Part shown: piece by piece, positions 12,001 to 25,100 of the stretch
Layout of the letters: every line of letters begins with the position of its first letter
Position numbering within the stretch: position 1 is the stretch's first letter
DNA from: Boesenbergia rotunda
Lineage: Eukaryota; Streptophyta; Magnoliopsida; Zingiberales; Zingiberaceae
Length of the DNA stretch: 64,000 nt
NCBI GenBank assembly: GCA_024364735.1
Contig: JAGFNQ010009473.1
Location: 186,001-250,000, forward strand
Direction of reading: 5' to 3'
The notes under the pieces: generated by a model
Database searches by the model: none
The model's input: only the letters and a program-made list of their open reading frames with translations
Told to the model about the DNA's origin: nothing
Position numbers and translations under genes: made by a program

Positions 12001-15000
12001 ATAGCAGGATATTGAGAAATATAAGTTGGAGAGTCCTCAGTCGTTCAATTATTTAAACCAATCCAGTTGTTTTCAACTGGATGGCGTGAATGATGCTGAA
12101 GATTATCTAGCAACTAGAAAGGCCATGGATATAATTGGCATAAGTGTGGAGGAACAGGTGCAGTTATTTTGTTAGTTGTTTTATGCTTCTTTTTTATTAT
12201 GACTATTTCTGTTTAGAAAACAACAATACAATTTTTCTTTCTTTGTTTTCTTAGTGATATCATAATTTATCGTGAGAAGTGTTATTTTGTCTGAATGTTT
12301 CTTCAGGAGGCAATCTTCAGGGTTGTGGCTGCCATCCTTCATCTCGGGAACATTGATTTTGCAAAGGGAGCAGAAGTTGATGCAGCAGTTATTAAGAATG
12401 ATAAATCAAACTTTCACCTAAGCATGGCAGCTGAACTTCTCATGTATGGTTAAACTTTCTGCTTATGTAATACTCACAAGTCAAAAAACATTTCTAACCA
12501 ACAGAATAATGGATATTCATATTGTTTTTGCAAGGTGTGATGCTCATCTTCTTGAGAATGCACTAATTAAGCGTGTCATGGTAACCCCCGAAGAAGTTAT
12601 TACACGAAGTCTTGACCCTGGTTCTGCAATTGTTAGCAGAGATGGTTTAGCAAAAATAATCTATTCCCGTTTATTTAATTGGTAATATATGTTATTGCAG
12701 TTTGTTTATTATGTACTGTTACAAGCATATGTGGGCAAGCTTCTCAGTTAAGGACCTTCTTTGCGTACATAAATGAGCGATCTTTGGGCTCAGTATATAT
12801 ATTCTTTTCAACAGGTTGGTCGATAAAATTAATGCATCAATCGGTCAGGACAGGTGTTCAAAGCATTTCATTGGCATTCTTGATATTTATGGTTTTGAAA
12901 GTTTCACATCTAATAGGTAATTTAATTCATCAGTCAAATTATGTAAAGCTTGATTGAATACTGATGATGAAGCTTGATAGGTGGTTATTATTATATTCAC
13001 TTACAGTTTCGAACAATTCTGCATCAATTATACCAATGAAAAATTGCAGCAACATTTTAATCAGGTTTGCTTGAAGATCTTGCATCATCCTCAGATTCTT
13101 TAGTTAAAAGCTATTCACACATGATATACTCTACAGCATGTCTTCAGAATGGAGCAAGAGGAGTATACCAAGGAGGGAATTGATTGGAGCTACATAGAGT
13201 TTGTTGATAACCGAGATGTGCTTGACTTAATTGAGAAGGTATACTAATGGTTAAATTGTTTCAGGGGGGAGTGTATAAAGGAAATTGATTGATGTTGGTT
13301 TAATCATGGCTCAGTTGAGTGATTTTATCTCATAAAATTCATAAGATTGATCTTCCTTATTGTGTTCATATTTGTTCTGGAAGAAATTATGCTTATGTTC
13401 TAATAAATAAATCTTATGTTCTTACGATCTCATTATATTTCCTCATTTATTCTTATCCCACTCAAACAATTTTCACATTGTCCTCACAAAATAGTTGTTA
13501 TATTTGACACTTTGCAATAATTACTAACTGACTTGTAAGTTGGATAAGCGGTTGCTCAGCATATGAGGATCTTGTAAGAGCATCAATAGGTAAAACGTGC
13601 AAATGAATTTTAGAGCACGTATAATTTTTCTTTAAAATAATAAAAAGTGTGTAGAGAACGTTGATCCTTTAATGGGTGACAAACATTGGAAATGGAAGAG
13701 AGCTTACGTATAAGATTATGCTTAAGTCAGCAATTTTACAATTAGGGCATTTACCTAATTACCTCAATCAATAATGTTGCAAAAACAAAGAGAGCTTTTA
13801 TTAATATCAACCATAAAATTGTGAACTCTCTTCAACAATAACACTAAGCTCCTTATGTTAAGTTAATCAATTTACACTGACTAAGGGAAATTTGTATCAA
13901 CTGACAATATTTTCTATAGTCGATAGAATTGCTTTATCATTCCAAACTTTCATTCTTACTTAAATATTAACCATCCTAGAAGAAAGATGGGTAGTTGCTG
14001 ACTTAACCAAATGTCCGCCTGCATTCATATGGGCTATTGATGGCACAGTTGCAACCTGCACTTTCATTGTTTTCTTATTATCATTTTGGTTTTTGGTAAT
14101 CTTTTCTTGCTTGACATGGTCTCTTAAATTATAATAAAAGAAACATGTAAGATGTTGATATTCCTTATTTCTTTTATTGGTTTCTCCCTGGATATTCAAT
14201 GTCTAATGCTAGTGCCATGGCATTTTCCTTTTACTCTAGAAACCTGGTGGCATCATTGCTCTCCTAGATGAAGCTTGGTAAGCACTTCTCCTGCATTGTT
14301 TCTCACAGCTTATGTAATTTGCTTATACAATGAGATTACTACAAAGAATCAACTTGATGCTGATCACTTTATGTCCTTTATTATACTTGATTTCTTTTAC
14401 ATGTATTAAACAGTATGTTCCCGAAGTCAACACATAGAACATTTGCTCAGAAGTTGTATCAGACTTTTAAAAATGACAAGAGGTTTGCTAAACCTAAGCT
14501 TTCTAGCACTGACTTTACCATTTACCATTATGCAGGCGAGGTTCGTACAAACTTTGTCAAAATTCCTACTTTACAGCTTTCTGATGGTAACTTGTTGAAT
14601 TTTCTTTTATTACATCTGCAGGTAATATATCAATCCAATCTTTTCTTGGATAAAAACAAAGACTATGTAGTAGCAGAGCATCAGGATTTACTCCATGCTT
14701 CTAAATGTCCCTTTGTTACCAATTTATTTCCATCACTTCCTGAAGTCACATCAAAGGCATCCAAATTCTCTTCGATTGCGTCTCGCTTTAAAGTAATACT
14801 TAGTTTCTTTCATCTATTGTGTGAATAGATGTAAGATTCGATTCCTCACTTTTCATGATTGTATTGCATGACTGCTAACTTCCTTTTACAAAAATAAATT
14901 TCAGCAACAACTTCAAGCTCTAATGGATACCTTGAGTTGCACACAACCTCATTACATTAGATGCATAAAGCCAAACAATGTCCTCAAACCGTCTATCTTT

Positions 15001-17397
15001 GAGAACATTAATGTCACCAGCCAACTACGTTGTGGTGTAAGCTCCCAAATTTATGAAAACCATTCGAGACCACTTTGAATCTTATCTGAGCTTGGCATCA
15101 TTTTGTATGTTCGTTATGGTCGTTGGACATTACTATAGGGTGTTCTTGAAGCAATAAAGATAAGCTGTGCTGGATATCCAACTCGAAGAACATTTTATGA
15201 ATTTCTCCTCCGGTTTGCTCTTCTTGAGCCAAATGCTTTAGAAGGACAGTAAGTCTGCTGTTAGCTTCCAGACAATTTTATTGGTGTGTTTTTAATTGTT
15301 TAATATTGCTGATATATTGTGCTGCTCGATACAACTTTTCTGGTTCTCATAATAGATATGATGAGAAGATTGCATGTAGAAAGATTCTAGATAAAATTGG
15401 AGCGAAAGATTACCAAGTAAGTCCTATGTCACTGAAATACATTATCTCTTGTTTCTGAATAGATATTTGAATCCTAAAAACTATAGGCAAATTACACGGA
15501 GAAGCTTCTGTGAGTGTTAATTTTTGCACTTCAGCAAATTAAATCGAACGAGGGTAACAAAGCTGAAAAAAATCTTGATTTAAATAAAAATATAAGTTTT
15601 AAATTAATTTTTATCTCTCTCTTTTTACTCAATCTCCTCTTTCCTCCCCTCTCCTCAAGCTTTCCTCCTGTTTCTCTTTGTTCTTTGGTTCCTCTTTCTC
15701 ACTAATCCTCCTACATTCTTCCTTGAAAGCATTCCTTGAGCTTGTGTTTGGTTTGAAGTATTTATGCATTTTCTTCCACATCTCTCCCCCTCTTCTTAAT
15801 CTTTTTCTTACTCTCCCTCTCCTCAATCTTCTTCCTTGTGCCTGGCTGCCTCCCTTTATTCTTCATCCTGTCTCTATCACACTCATTCCTCACTCCCTAA
15901 TCCTCCTTCCGATTATTGAATTGTTCATTGAGCTTTATATGGACTATCACAACAGTCACCCGCCTCTCAAATCACTCCCTATTTTTCCACCCTCCCTCAC
16001 ATCCTTGCCTTCATCCTTGGCCCAAGTTGACCTCCTTGCCAAATTGTAGAGGCAAGGATTTTTTTATTGATCACCCATGGGAAAAGGCATGAATGTGCTG
16101 AAGAGGGAGAGAAGAAGAGAAAAGCATAGGACAAGGGAGGGAGGAAGAAGAAAATTGAGAGTAATAGGAAGGTGAGAGAGGAAGAAGAGATTCAGTAAAT
16201 TAAAGGAAAACAAAAGAAAGTGCAGTACAATAACCATGTTGTTTATACTGATAAAGATAATTTCATGTTTGATCACCAAAGATTCAGATATAAAAAAGTT
16301 AGGAAAAATATTGATGAGATATGTTGAATGAATTAAATTATATAAAAAATAATCAATTACTCATTAACTTTTTACTCATATCAATTTTTAATGATGTTAC
16401 TAGGATAAGCAAACTGTAAACAAAGTCTTGCAAAAAAGTGATTTGTCTTCTTTGATTTAATTAAATAACATGTTTTATTGTACATGATTGCATATCCGAG
16501 TAAATCTAATAATTTGAGATCCATTATGTTCTAGAAATTGGATATCAAGTGGAATTTATCCCTATAGCTATTTGGGTAAGTTCAAATGCAATAATTTAGA
16601 CATAAATATTATAAATATATTAAATGACCATTTTTTTACTCCAAGTGGGCACTCAAATGTATGTGAACAGATATCATATATGATCTTATTTGAAGAGGAA
16701 TAAAGAAACTCCTAGTGTGTTTAGAGAAGACAGAATTTATATACACCGAGTATGTGTGTAGTAAATTTTAGTAAGATGTGGACTTAGTAAACACTAGCAA
16801 ATAATGCAGTCAGTGTAGCACTCAAGCCAGATCACTTGCATTAACCAGGCTTAACTTGGTATATTAGAGTAGATAAACCAGTATGTACTCTAGTTCATCA
16901 TCATCATTAAGCTGTGGTAGTCCTGATTATTTAGTAAGAGTCAACCAAGACGAACAAATGAGATACTATTTAATCCTGGTTGTTCTTCTTTTTTTTTTTT
17001 TGCCAAAATGGAAAAATTACTAAAACAGACAAATGTACATTACAGTTTAGACTTTAGAGTTGCTTTCAAGAATGTGTTTTTCTAATTTATATATTTGTGT
17101 TCATCTTGTATTCATATACCTATCTTGCTAGTATACTAAAAAAGAACCATTAATGTAATTAAATTACCTTCTACTTCTAGTATTCTTCTGTTAAGGTTGC
17201 GTCTTGTTTGCCTTGGCAGCTAGGCAAGACTAAGGTGTTTCTAAGAGCTGGTCTGATGGCTCAATTGGATGCTCGAAGAGCAGCGATACTAGGAGGAGCT
17301 GCCACAACTATTCAGAGGAAAATTCGTACATACATCACCCGTAGAGCATTCATTGCACTAAGACATAGATCTATTTTTCTGCAATCACTCTGGAGAG
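9058..17397 (+). other. Myosin XI N-domain, motor head and first IQ exons (2-20)
   Basis: Exons: 9058-9186, 10839-10982, 11074-11219, 11298-11454, 11582-11640, 11735-11894, 12008-12157, 12307-12443, 12535-12681, 12815-12916, 13007-13064, 13137-13238, 14240-14277, 14414-14540, 14622-14792, 14905-15036, 15139-15248, 15356-15416 and 17220-17397. The ATP site is complete. The P-loop GESGAGKT is at about residues 156-163, switch I is NNNSSRFGK and switch II is DIYGFESF. The class XI N-terminus (IIVGSHVWVEDP) and the converter run LGKTKVFLRAG are also present. Every exon joins its neighbour in phase, so the head itself looks functional. Confidence 0.92.
9680..9770 (+). mobile_element. Trace of a LINE reverse transcriptase in myosin intron 2
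   Basis: One frame reads LRYLGSIVKQRDIDEHI, which resembles the YLGSI..DG.IDED..HRI motif near the C-terminus of plant RTE-type LINE proteins. Stops surround it. No ends or target duplication were identified and only one motif supports it. Confidence 0.35.
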
Positions 17398-17898
17398 GTG
17401 CAATCCCAACTTTTATTTAACTTGAATATAGGTCATGATACTCCCTCTCTGTTAGTTATGTCAGGACCCATTTGGTAATCTAGAACAAATGTCCTGCTAG
17501 TATTGGCATGTACTCCTCATTCCAAGCATGCTGCTATTTTGGTAAATTAATGTTCATGTGATCAATGATTGTGGATTGGTATGAGCCTTACCAAAAAAAC
17601 ATCATATATATAGAATTCAGTCCCCTTTGTTATTTCTTGCAAAACTGCTTCTTTTAATAATACCTGGGATTGTAGGTTTATATACTGCTTAGGATTGATC
17701 CTTAGTTTGAGAAAAGTAGTGTCAAATTAAGAAGTAATATCTTGAGACCAGTTTCAGTTGGTAATGGAAGCATGCTTGCAAGTGTCATGTTAAGCCATGT
17801 TGTGTATACATCTGAACCCCTTTCAAATGTTTAGAACTGTGTCTTGAACTAAGGGGAGAAGGTTTGAATTTTTTTCAAGCATTGGTTTTAATCCTCAA

Positions 17899-18217
17899 AA
17901 CTTAATGGTGGATGTGTGGATATACGAGGATGGACAGAATAAAAAATGAGAGCATTAGAGAGAAAGTTGGAGTTGCAAAGACACGTTTAAGATGATACAG
18001 ACATGTATTTAGACACCAATAAATGCTCGTGAAACTATGACAAATATATATATCAAACTAGAAAGAGGAAGATCAAAAAAGACTTAGTTAGCAATAATAA
18101 AACAAGATAAAATTTATTTAAATATAGACAATGATATAGTAGGTGATAGAATCTAATGGCGTAAAAGAATCCATATAGCTGATCCCACCCTAGTGGGATA
18201 AGGCTTGGTTTTGTTGT
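17899..18217 (+). mobile_element. 5'-truncated RTE-type LINE in myosin intron 20, with target duplication
   Basis: The three-frame reading shows the decayed C-terminus of a LINE protein (GRSKKT...WRKRIHIADPTLVG, a well-known plant RTE ending). It is followed by GGGATAAGGCTTGG and a TTG-rich tail. The 18-bp sequence ATTGGTTTTAATCCTCAA occurs exactly on both sides (17,881-17,898 and 18,218-18,235), which is a classic target-site duplication. Several stops interrupt the frame, so it is an old, dead copy. Confidence 0.85.
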
Positions 18218-18239
18218 ATTGGTTTTAATCCTCAACCAG

Positions 18240-20150
18240 AGCAATATGGTGTTGATGCCATGATAAGCATGCTCTTGCATGGGTAACTGGGGCAAAAATG
18301 AGGAACAAATTAGGGAGGAGAAAGAGAGCAAGAGGAAGAAGATCCAGAGGTGGAAAAGAGGAGAAGACAAAAGAATCACAATTGATTGACATCCTGCCAC
18401 ACGCCTCAGACAGTCTAGAGGCAAAACAATAAAAGATGTTAGCGATGAAAATAGAATGCAATAATATACCACATGCAATTGTAGGAAGATGAAAAATAAT
18501 AAAAGATATAGTTAGCAAAGTAAAATGTATGTGGTATGATATTTTTAAGCTACCTTAGGAAATTTTTGTATCACAGTTTTAATATTTTATAGCAAGTTTG
18601 AACATGTGGCTTTTTAGATTTTCCCTATATCCCTAAAAGAGGTATTTCGTGTATGCATAGCATAGGTACGACTACCTCGCCAGACTACTTGCATTTTGGT
18701 AATTAATTGAGTGCAGGGTGATATATCAGTAAACATTGTGGCCATAACTATGTCCAGGCTAGCAAGAGGCTGATAAACAAGTGAGATAAATATTTTTAAT
18801 TCTAGTTAGCATTCAAGATGTGTATGCGGATAAATAGCCATAACAATAGTAAAAACAATGGATCATCATGAACATGATAATGAGTCTAAGCAATTTTAAG
18901 CATGTGGCACATGGTTATAGTATAATAGTAGACAACCAGAATTTAAGCAAGTGATGAGTAAGAAATGAGTCATATCTAGTATGATGCATGTGATCAAAGA
19001 AATAACATATGAGTCCATGGTGAATAAAATAATCAAGTAGATAAGAGTAAATAATAAATAAGGTGAAAAGGTATTTCCTTCATGAATTAAGGTTCCTAAC
19101 CGAGGCTTACTAGCATCTCCACAATCCCCAAAGGTAAAGACCTTCTAACTCAATTCGTATAAAGAGGGTTAGGGTCATCTACCCTTTGATTTACCCTTTA
19201 ATGGTCTTTTTCAATAACAAAATAGGAAGTTGGCTCGTTTAGTGGTAGTAGCTCATACTATCTTACTAAACACCACAATATCTTCCAATAGCAAGGGAAG
19301 GCCTCTAACCTTGTTGTTCATTTATAGATAACATTTATTTAGAATAGAACATAGCAAGAATATCTTGAAATTTCAGTTTTACATTCAAAAGTTTAGCCAT
19401 ATGTTTTCAGTAACTAATTTCCCCGTAAATTATTATATGCCACCATTGAAGGGGAGTTATTTTTAAAAGAGTAAGGAACCATTTTTTTCATTTACATAAA
19501 GATACCCAAGATTTAAGAGAGGACTGGACTGCCTTTGCCCTATGTGACTATTAGTCTCACTTTACTCCTCCCCATCTTTGCCTGATGGAGTAATCCTGAT
19601 GGCTATGATTGAAGGTGCGGCCAACTAGGTGAGTGAATGGCGAAGAACGATGGCAGTGGGCCATACCTTTGAATTGGATGGAGAGGTAGTGAAGATGTGG
19701 ATCGAGAGGGAAAAGGAAGTAGGGAGGTGGCGTGGTTGCTGACATGCAAAATGTTAGATATTGAGACTCAGGTCGTGATTCCCTTTGCTTGCATGGAGGG
19801 TTGGGATGACACCCCCTTGGTGAAGGCAGCTGTTGCTGCCACTTCATGGGGGGAGCACACAGGGGCCCTTTGATGAGTGCAGGCAACTCCTATGTTTGCA
19901 GGTCAGCTCCCTCCCTCCACCCAGTCCGTCAACAGAATGATAAGTCTCATCCATGGCGATCAACATTCTATAATGTTTTTTGCAATGCTAAGGAATAAGG
20001 GTTTAAGCCAAGTCATACCATCAATTAAGCTACTACTGGATTAGTATGATATATTGCCTTAGGTTGTATATTTTCTAGTCTTTGGAAATTTTTCTGTTTG
20101 AAGCCTTGGCTTGGTCTATGCAGAAATTTGCAGTTACTACTTTTCATGTT
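18240..20150. other. Remainder of myosin intron 20, no gene seen
   Basis: This 1.9-kb part of a 2.8-kb intron has scattered ORFs under 145 codons without recognisable content. A purine-rich run (18,300-18,370) and a GC-richer block (19,520-19,930) differ in composition from the rest and may be old insertions of unknown type. Confidence 0.4.
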
Positions 20151-20180
20151 ATTGGTGAATGTTCTCTTTTTCTGGAGCAG

Positions 20181-21698
20181 GAAGGTTGGCGGCTAAGTTG
20201 TTCGAGCATATGAGAAGAGTGGCAGCAGCAGTAAAAATCCAGAAACAATTACACTGTTACTTTGCAAGAAAATCCTATAGCAGACTCCAATCTTCAGCGG
20301 TTACATTGCAGGCAGGCATAAGAGCAATGATTGCTCGTAATGCATTTACATTCCGCAAAATTACTAAAGCTGCAATTTGTATACAGGTAAGTTATATTCC
20401 AATACGGGAAGCAATTTATTTAACTAGAGGGCATTATTGTACTTTAGTTTGTTGTAATAACTACATCTGTACTTGGCTAACAAATGATTGTTGTGTAAGC
20501 ACTGTTTCACGCATCTAGAGATCTTATTTTGAATAATTTTGTTGTTTGTAGGCTCAATGGCGTTGTTACAGTAGACACTCATATTACATGAATTTGCAGA
20601 AGGCAGCACTTACTTTTCAATGTGCTTGGCGGAGAAGGCTTGCCAGGAGAGTGATCAGAACTTTGAAAATGGTCTGTTTCAATTTTCTCCATCCCCGAGT
20701 CTTTTTGCAGGTTAGTCATTTTTGAATTTGTACAGGCTGCAAGAGAAACAGGGGCTTTGAAAGAGGCAAAGAACAAACTTGAGAAGCAGGTGGAGGAGTT
20801 AAGTTGGCGTTTGCAATTGGAGAGACGAATGAGGGTAACTTCTACTTCCATAGTTCCATCAATCATTATTTGAGTTTTTTTTGTGAAAAGACGATGCTAA
20901 TACATATATTGTCAAATATGGATTATGGACATAATAATTTGAACATGGACATGATAATTTTGGTATGCTTTGGATGAATTACATTGTTGTGTGTTTTTTG
21001 GGATATATATGATATATGTTTTCTGCATTATGAAAGGTTGAACTCGAAGAGAAAAAAGACGCAGAAATTGTTACACTTAAAGATATGCTACATGTGATGC
21101 AACTACAAATAGAAGAAGCAAAGTTGATGATCATCAAGGAACGCAAGGCTGCACAAAAAGCTATTGAAGAAGCCCTCCAGTTATCAAGGAAACACATGCC
21201 TTTGTTGATGACAGACAAATTGTTGATTCATTGACATCTGAAATTGAGCTTTTGAAGGTATGATTCCTATTTCCAACTTTATTTTGATCACTTTTTACCC
21301 ATACTGTTGTGGGCATATTTTCTATAGCATTCTAATATCTAAGAGAGTGAAATCATTTGCAACATACCAACTAGTAATAATTGTTTGTACATGTTGACCA
21401 GTAGTTGAACGTTTTCTTGGTTGGGTTAAGCATTTAGAGTCATAAGCTCAGGATAAATATAGCAGAAATGTTTGTTTTGTTGTATACTTGTTAAATTGGT
21501 TACTTAATCCAACAATCTTATGACCTTATTTCTTCTCCTCTCTTTGCTATCATGACAGGTTTCCTTGGTAGCAGAAAAGCAGTTAACTGATGCAGCCAAT
21601 AAAGAAAAGAGCGAAATACAAGCAGCATATAATCAACTTGTTAAGAAAGTTCAGGATTTTGACATGAAAGTTGATCAACTTCAAGAAACTAATCAGAG
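20181..21698 (+). other. Myosin XI IQ neck and coiled-coil exons (21-25), with the frameshift
   Basis: Exons: 20181-20386, 20552-20671, 20736-20834, 21037-21257 and 21559-21698. They carry the remaining IQ repeats, which bind calmodulin-like light chains (AVKIQKQLHCYFARKSY, AVTLQAGIRAMIARNAF, AAICIQAQWRCY, AALTFQCAWRRRLARR). A heptad-rich dimerisation segment rich in E, K and L follows. In exon 24 the run at 21,171-21,180 has three C where the family sequence (Ala-Pro-Pro-Val-Ile-Lys-Glu) needs four. Downstream of it the conserved sequence resumes in the shifted frame and stays open to the donor at 21,258. Confidence 0.9.
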
Positions 21699-22132
21699 GT
21701 GTAATGTCTAATCTATGTGTTTGTTAACTTAGAGAGATAAGTGACATCGGACATGTAGAAAAGCTTAGGTTCTATAATGCTAGGTGACTCTAAAATCTGA
21801 AGAGTAATATAAGTTATTAGTTATTAGAAAACATCAACACCGATCCTAAACCCGAATGTTGAAGATTGAAAACTCCATTGAGCCTATACAGCCAACATCA
21901 GTATTTATCTAAATCTACGAACATGAAACTTAAAGATAAGATTCATGCCTTTTATATTCTTGTGGTGATCTCACACTTTTACATTCTTATTCCAACCCTA
22001 AATAATTGGGACAAATACAGCTTAATGCTGATTATGATGTTTATATTATAAGTTATTAGTTATTTCTATCACTCAAGTCTTCTTGTTATTTCACTATGAG
22101 AGGAAGTAACTTTTAATTACCAATCAAAATAG

Positions 22133-25100
22133 ACTTGAAGAGAAAGTATCGAATGTGGAATCAGAGAACCAAGTTCTTCGTCAACAAGCAGTTACAATTT
22201 CACCAACTAGCCGATTATTAACTGCACATTCAGAAGCAACCATTGTCCTGGTATGTATCTTTGTCAGAATAGGCATGGGAATGCATTTTCCAGGTTCTTG
22301 TTGCCTATTGTTTAATCTTTTTTGCTACAAGAACACCAGAGAACAGTGCTGGAAAATGACTTTATTCTTTTTTTGTGTGTGAAAAATATATAGAAAATAA
22401 AATACACACCCCGATAGACTAACCCTTATTTTGCATACCACATCCATGCACCACATGTACATACCACAACTAGTTCTGTCTTATCTTGTTTGATATTGAT
22501 GGCATTAATACATTAATCAACGCGTATCATTTATCTTTAAAAATTGATGGTGCTCACTCCTTTGTGAGTTCCATAGCAGGAAATTGTATATCCTGTCAAA
22601 GAAAGTCCTTTACATAAGCTACATTGAAATGGGAAAATCAATCATTTGCTTGAGGATCCCACTTTTGTCCTCCCATACTATCCTCTCATACCCACTATTT
22701 GATGTATCTTAGATGCACTTCCTCTAGCTTTAAAAAAGGGCATTAGATGAACTGAATTAGAAAGATTGATCATATGAAAATTAGGATTCTTTTTTTTTTG
22801 TCAAATATTAGCAACCATACCTCAATGGATTGATGTAATTTTTCTATTGTGTGCATTCCCATAATGCTAGTGTTTCTCTAAAATAAAGCTATGTTGTTTT
22901 GTATCTTGGACTAACCATCCCTTCAAAGAGATTGTTAAAACTTCAAAGATCATCAATTTATAAAGAAATTGATGTAGCAGTGGCTCATTGGAAACCCAAA
23001 CATTTTTACTAAATCTAGCATGCCAGCTCCAATTATTCCACAACTTTATGATTTCTTTGTTCTTAAAGAATTTTTTGAACAAACTAAAAAAAGCCTCTAT
23101 TGCAACTAAATTTCCGTTGTTTCCAAGTATAATTTTACTATTATAGAAATTAAGGCGACAATAGCTGGTTTTGTTTTGTGCGCACTAGAGGAACTAAAGG
23201 GTTTGAGTTTGTCAACCCCAGGACCCTGAAACAGAGGATTTACAACAGAAGTCACTGAATGAGAAACAGCAAGTAAGGTTTTCATAGTTTATAGTCTTAA
23301 CAATTCTATATTTAAATAATATTAATATCCTTTTCCTTCATCAGGAAATAACAGTTCCCATTTATCTTCCCTCAGGGATACCAGGACTTGCTTATTGAAT
23401 GTATTTGTCAAGATTTAGGATTCTCTAAAGGTCGACCTGTAGCTGCTTGTATCACACACAAATGTCTCCTTCACTGGAGATTTTTTGAAGTTGAAACAAC
23501 AAATATTTTTGATCGTATTATCCAAGCAATTGGCTGGGTTATTGAGGTAAAACCTTGTTTTTTTTGCATTTGCTGCATGTTACATTTTTAACTTGGGGCT
23601 ATTTGATTGCATGTAAATACATAGTTGCATATAGAATTAGCAGAATATTGCCTATTTGCAGGCGTTTTGCTTGCAAGTGGCTCGCAGACTGCAAACCTAT
23701 TTGCAGCTTGACCTTTAAAGCTACAAATGCAACCACGGCTTAAACTGATTGAAATTTGTATTTGCAGCCTGCAAGGAATAATAATCACTTTAACATATAG
23801 CACATATAAGATGGCAAATAAACAAAGTGTGTAGTTAAATCAAGTGTTAGCAATATAGCTTAAGTGTGTGTGTTTATGACATGACATTGCTACGTCAAGT
23901 GAATAGGATGGCCATGCCAATTCAATTTGGAGATTCACATGACAATCTTGGCAAGATTTTAGAATCAAGGGCTAGAATCATGATCTAATGGAGTTCGATG
24001 GACTTGAGGGCTAAAGACCTAAATCAAAGGGAGCTCGGAAAGAGCTTAGTGGACTTAGAGTTTAGGAGGTGCTTGGTGGACTTGAGGTTTGTAGGTGTGG
24101 ATCAAGTGGAGCTTTGGAGGAGCTTGATGGACTCAAGAGCTGGAGGTTTGGATCAAGGTGTTGCTCAAATGACTCAAGGCTAAGGATCCTAGATTGAGGT
24201 GTTGAAGACCCAAAGAATGTGAAGCTCTTGGTATTTTACTCTTACCCTAGTTTTTTATTTTTATCTTTAGAAAGAGGTGAGATTAATTGTGTTTTAAGTG
24301 AAAATCTTGTGTAAGTTCAGCTTGTTAAAGCTTGTGGGGATCCCATTGGCTGGGTGGGTCAAGGTGTTATGCTTGGAGGTTGCAAACCTCGATTGGTATA
24401 TGCTTACCTCATTCTTTCTTATGATGTGGCAGTGATGGTGGAATTTGTGAGGGTGACGTATCAAATGTGTCATAGGCCATACCATAAGTAGGAGTCCGAT
24501 CTCTAAACCACATAAAATATATTGCTAGCATATTTGATGTTTTAATTCTTTTTTATTTCCACTACTCACCAAATGTGTGATAGGCTGTGGAGTAGGAGCT
24601 AAATCTCCAAACCATTTAAAATATATTGTTGTTTTAATTTTTTTTTTTTTATATCCACCACTTATTGACTAGATCATACAAATGAACCCATGCTACTAAT
24701 CGCCTTGTTTGTATTTGTGTGAGGAATTTTGACGAATTTAGGGCGTTGTTTATTTACACCCTCTCTAACTGGGCCATTTGATGCGACACATAAAACCTTT
24801 GTGCTGCTCATTTCTATTGCTCTTTCCTAACGAGTCCCCTTGGCCTACTTAGTCACAATGTAAGCACAACATATCTTTAAGAAACATCTATTACCATATC
24901 ATATTAGAGAGTGTATCGAGATGGAATGCATCACTAATTTGTATTAGTAGGCATCAGACATATTGATTGCCATTTTTTACTTTATTAACTAAATTTCACT
25001 GAAGACTCAGGATAACGCTGATGTATTGTCCTATTGGTTATCCAACACGTCTACATTACTTCTGCTCTTCCGACAAACAATGAAAGCGAGTGGAGCAGAT

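Noticed and set aside
15420..17219. Possible extra exons in long myosin intron 19
   Set aside because: The flanking exons (…KDYQ and LGKTK…) join exactly as in other class XI myosins; the ORFs within are pyrimidine-rich low complexity.
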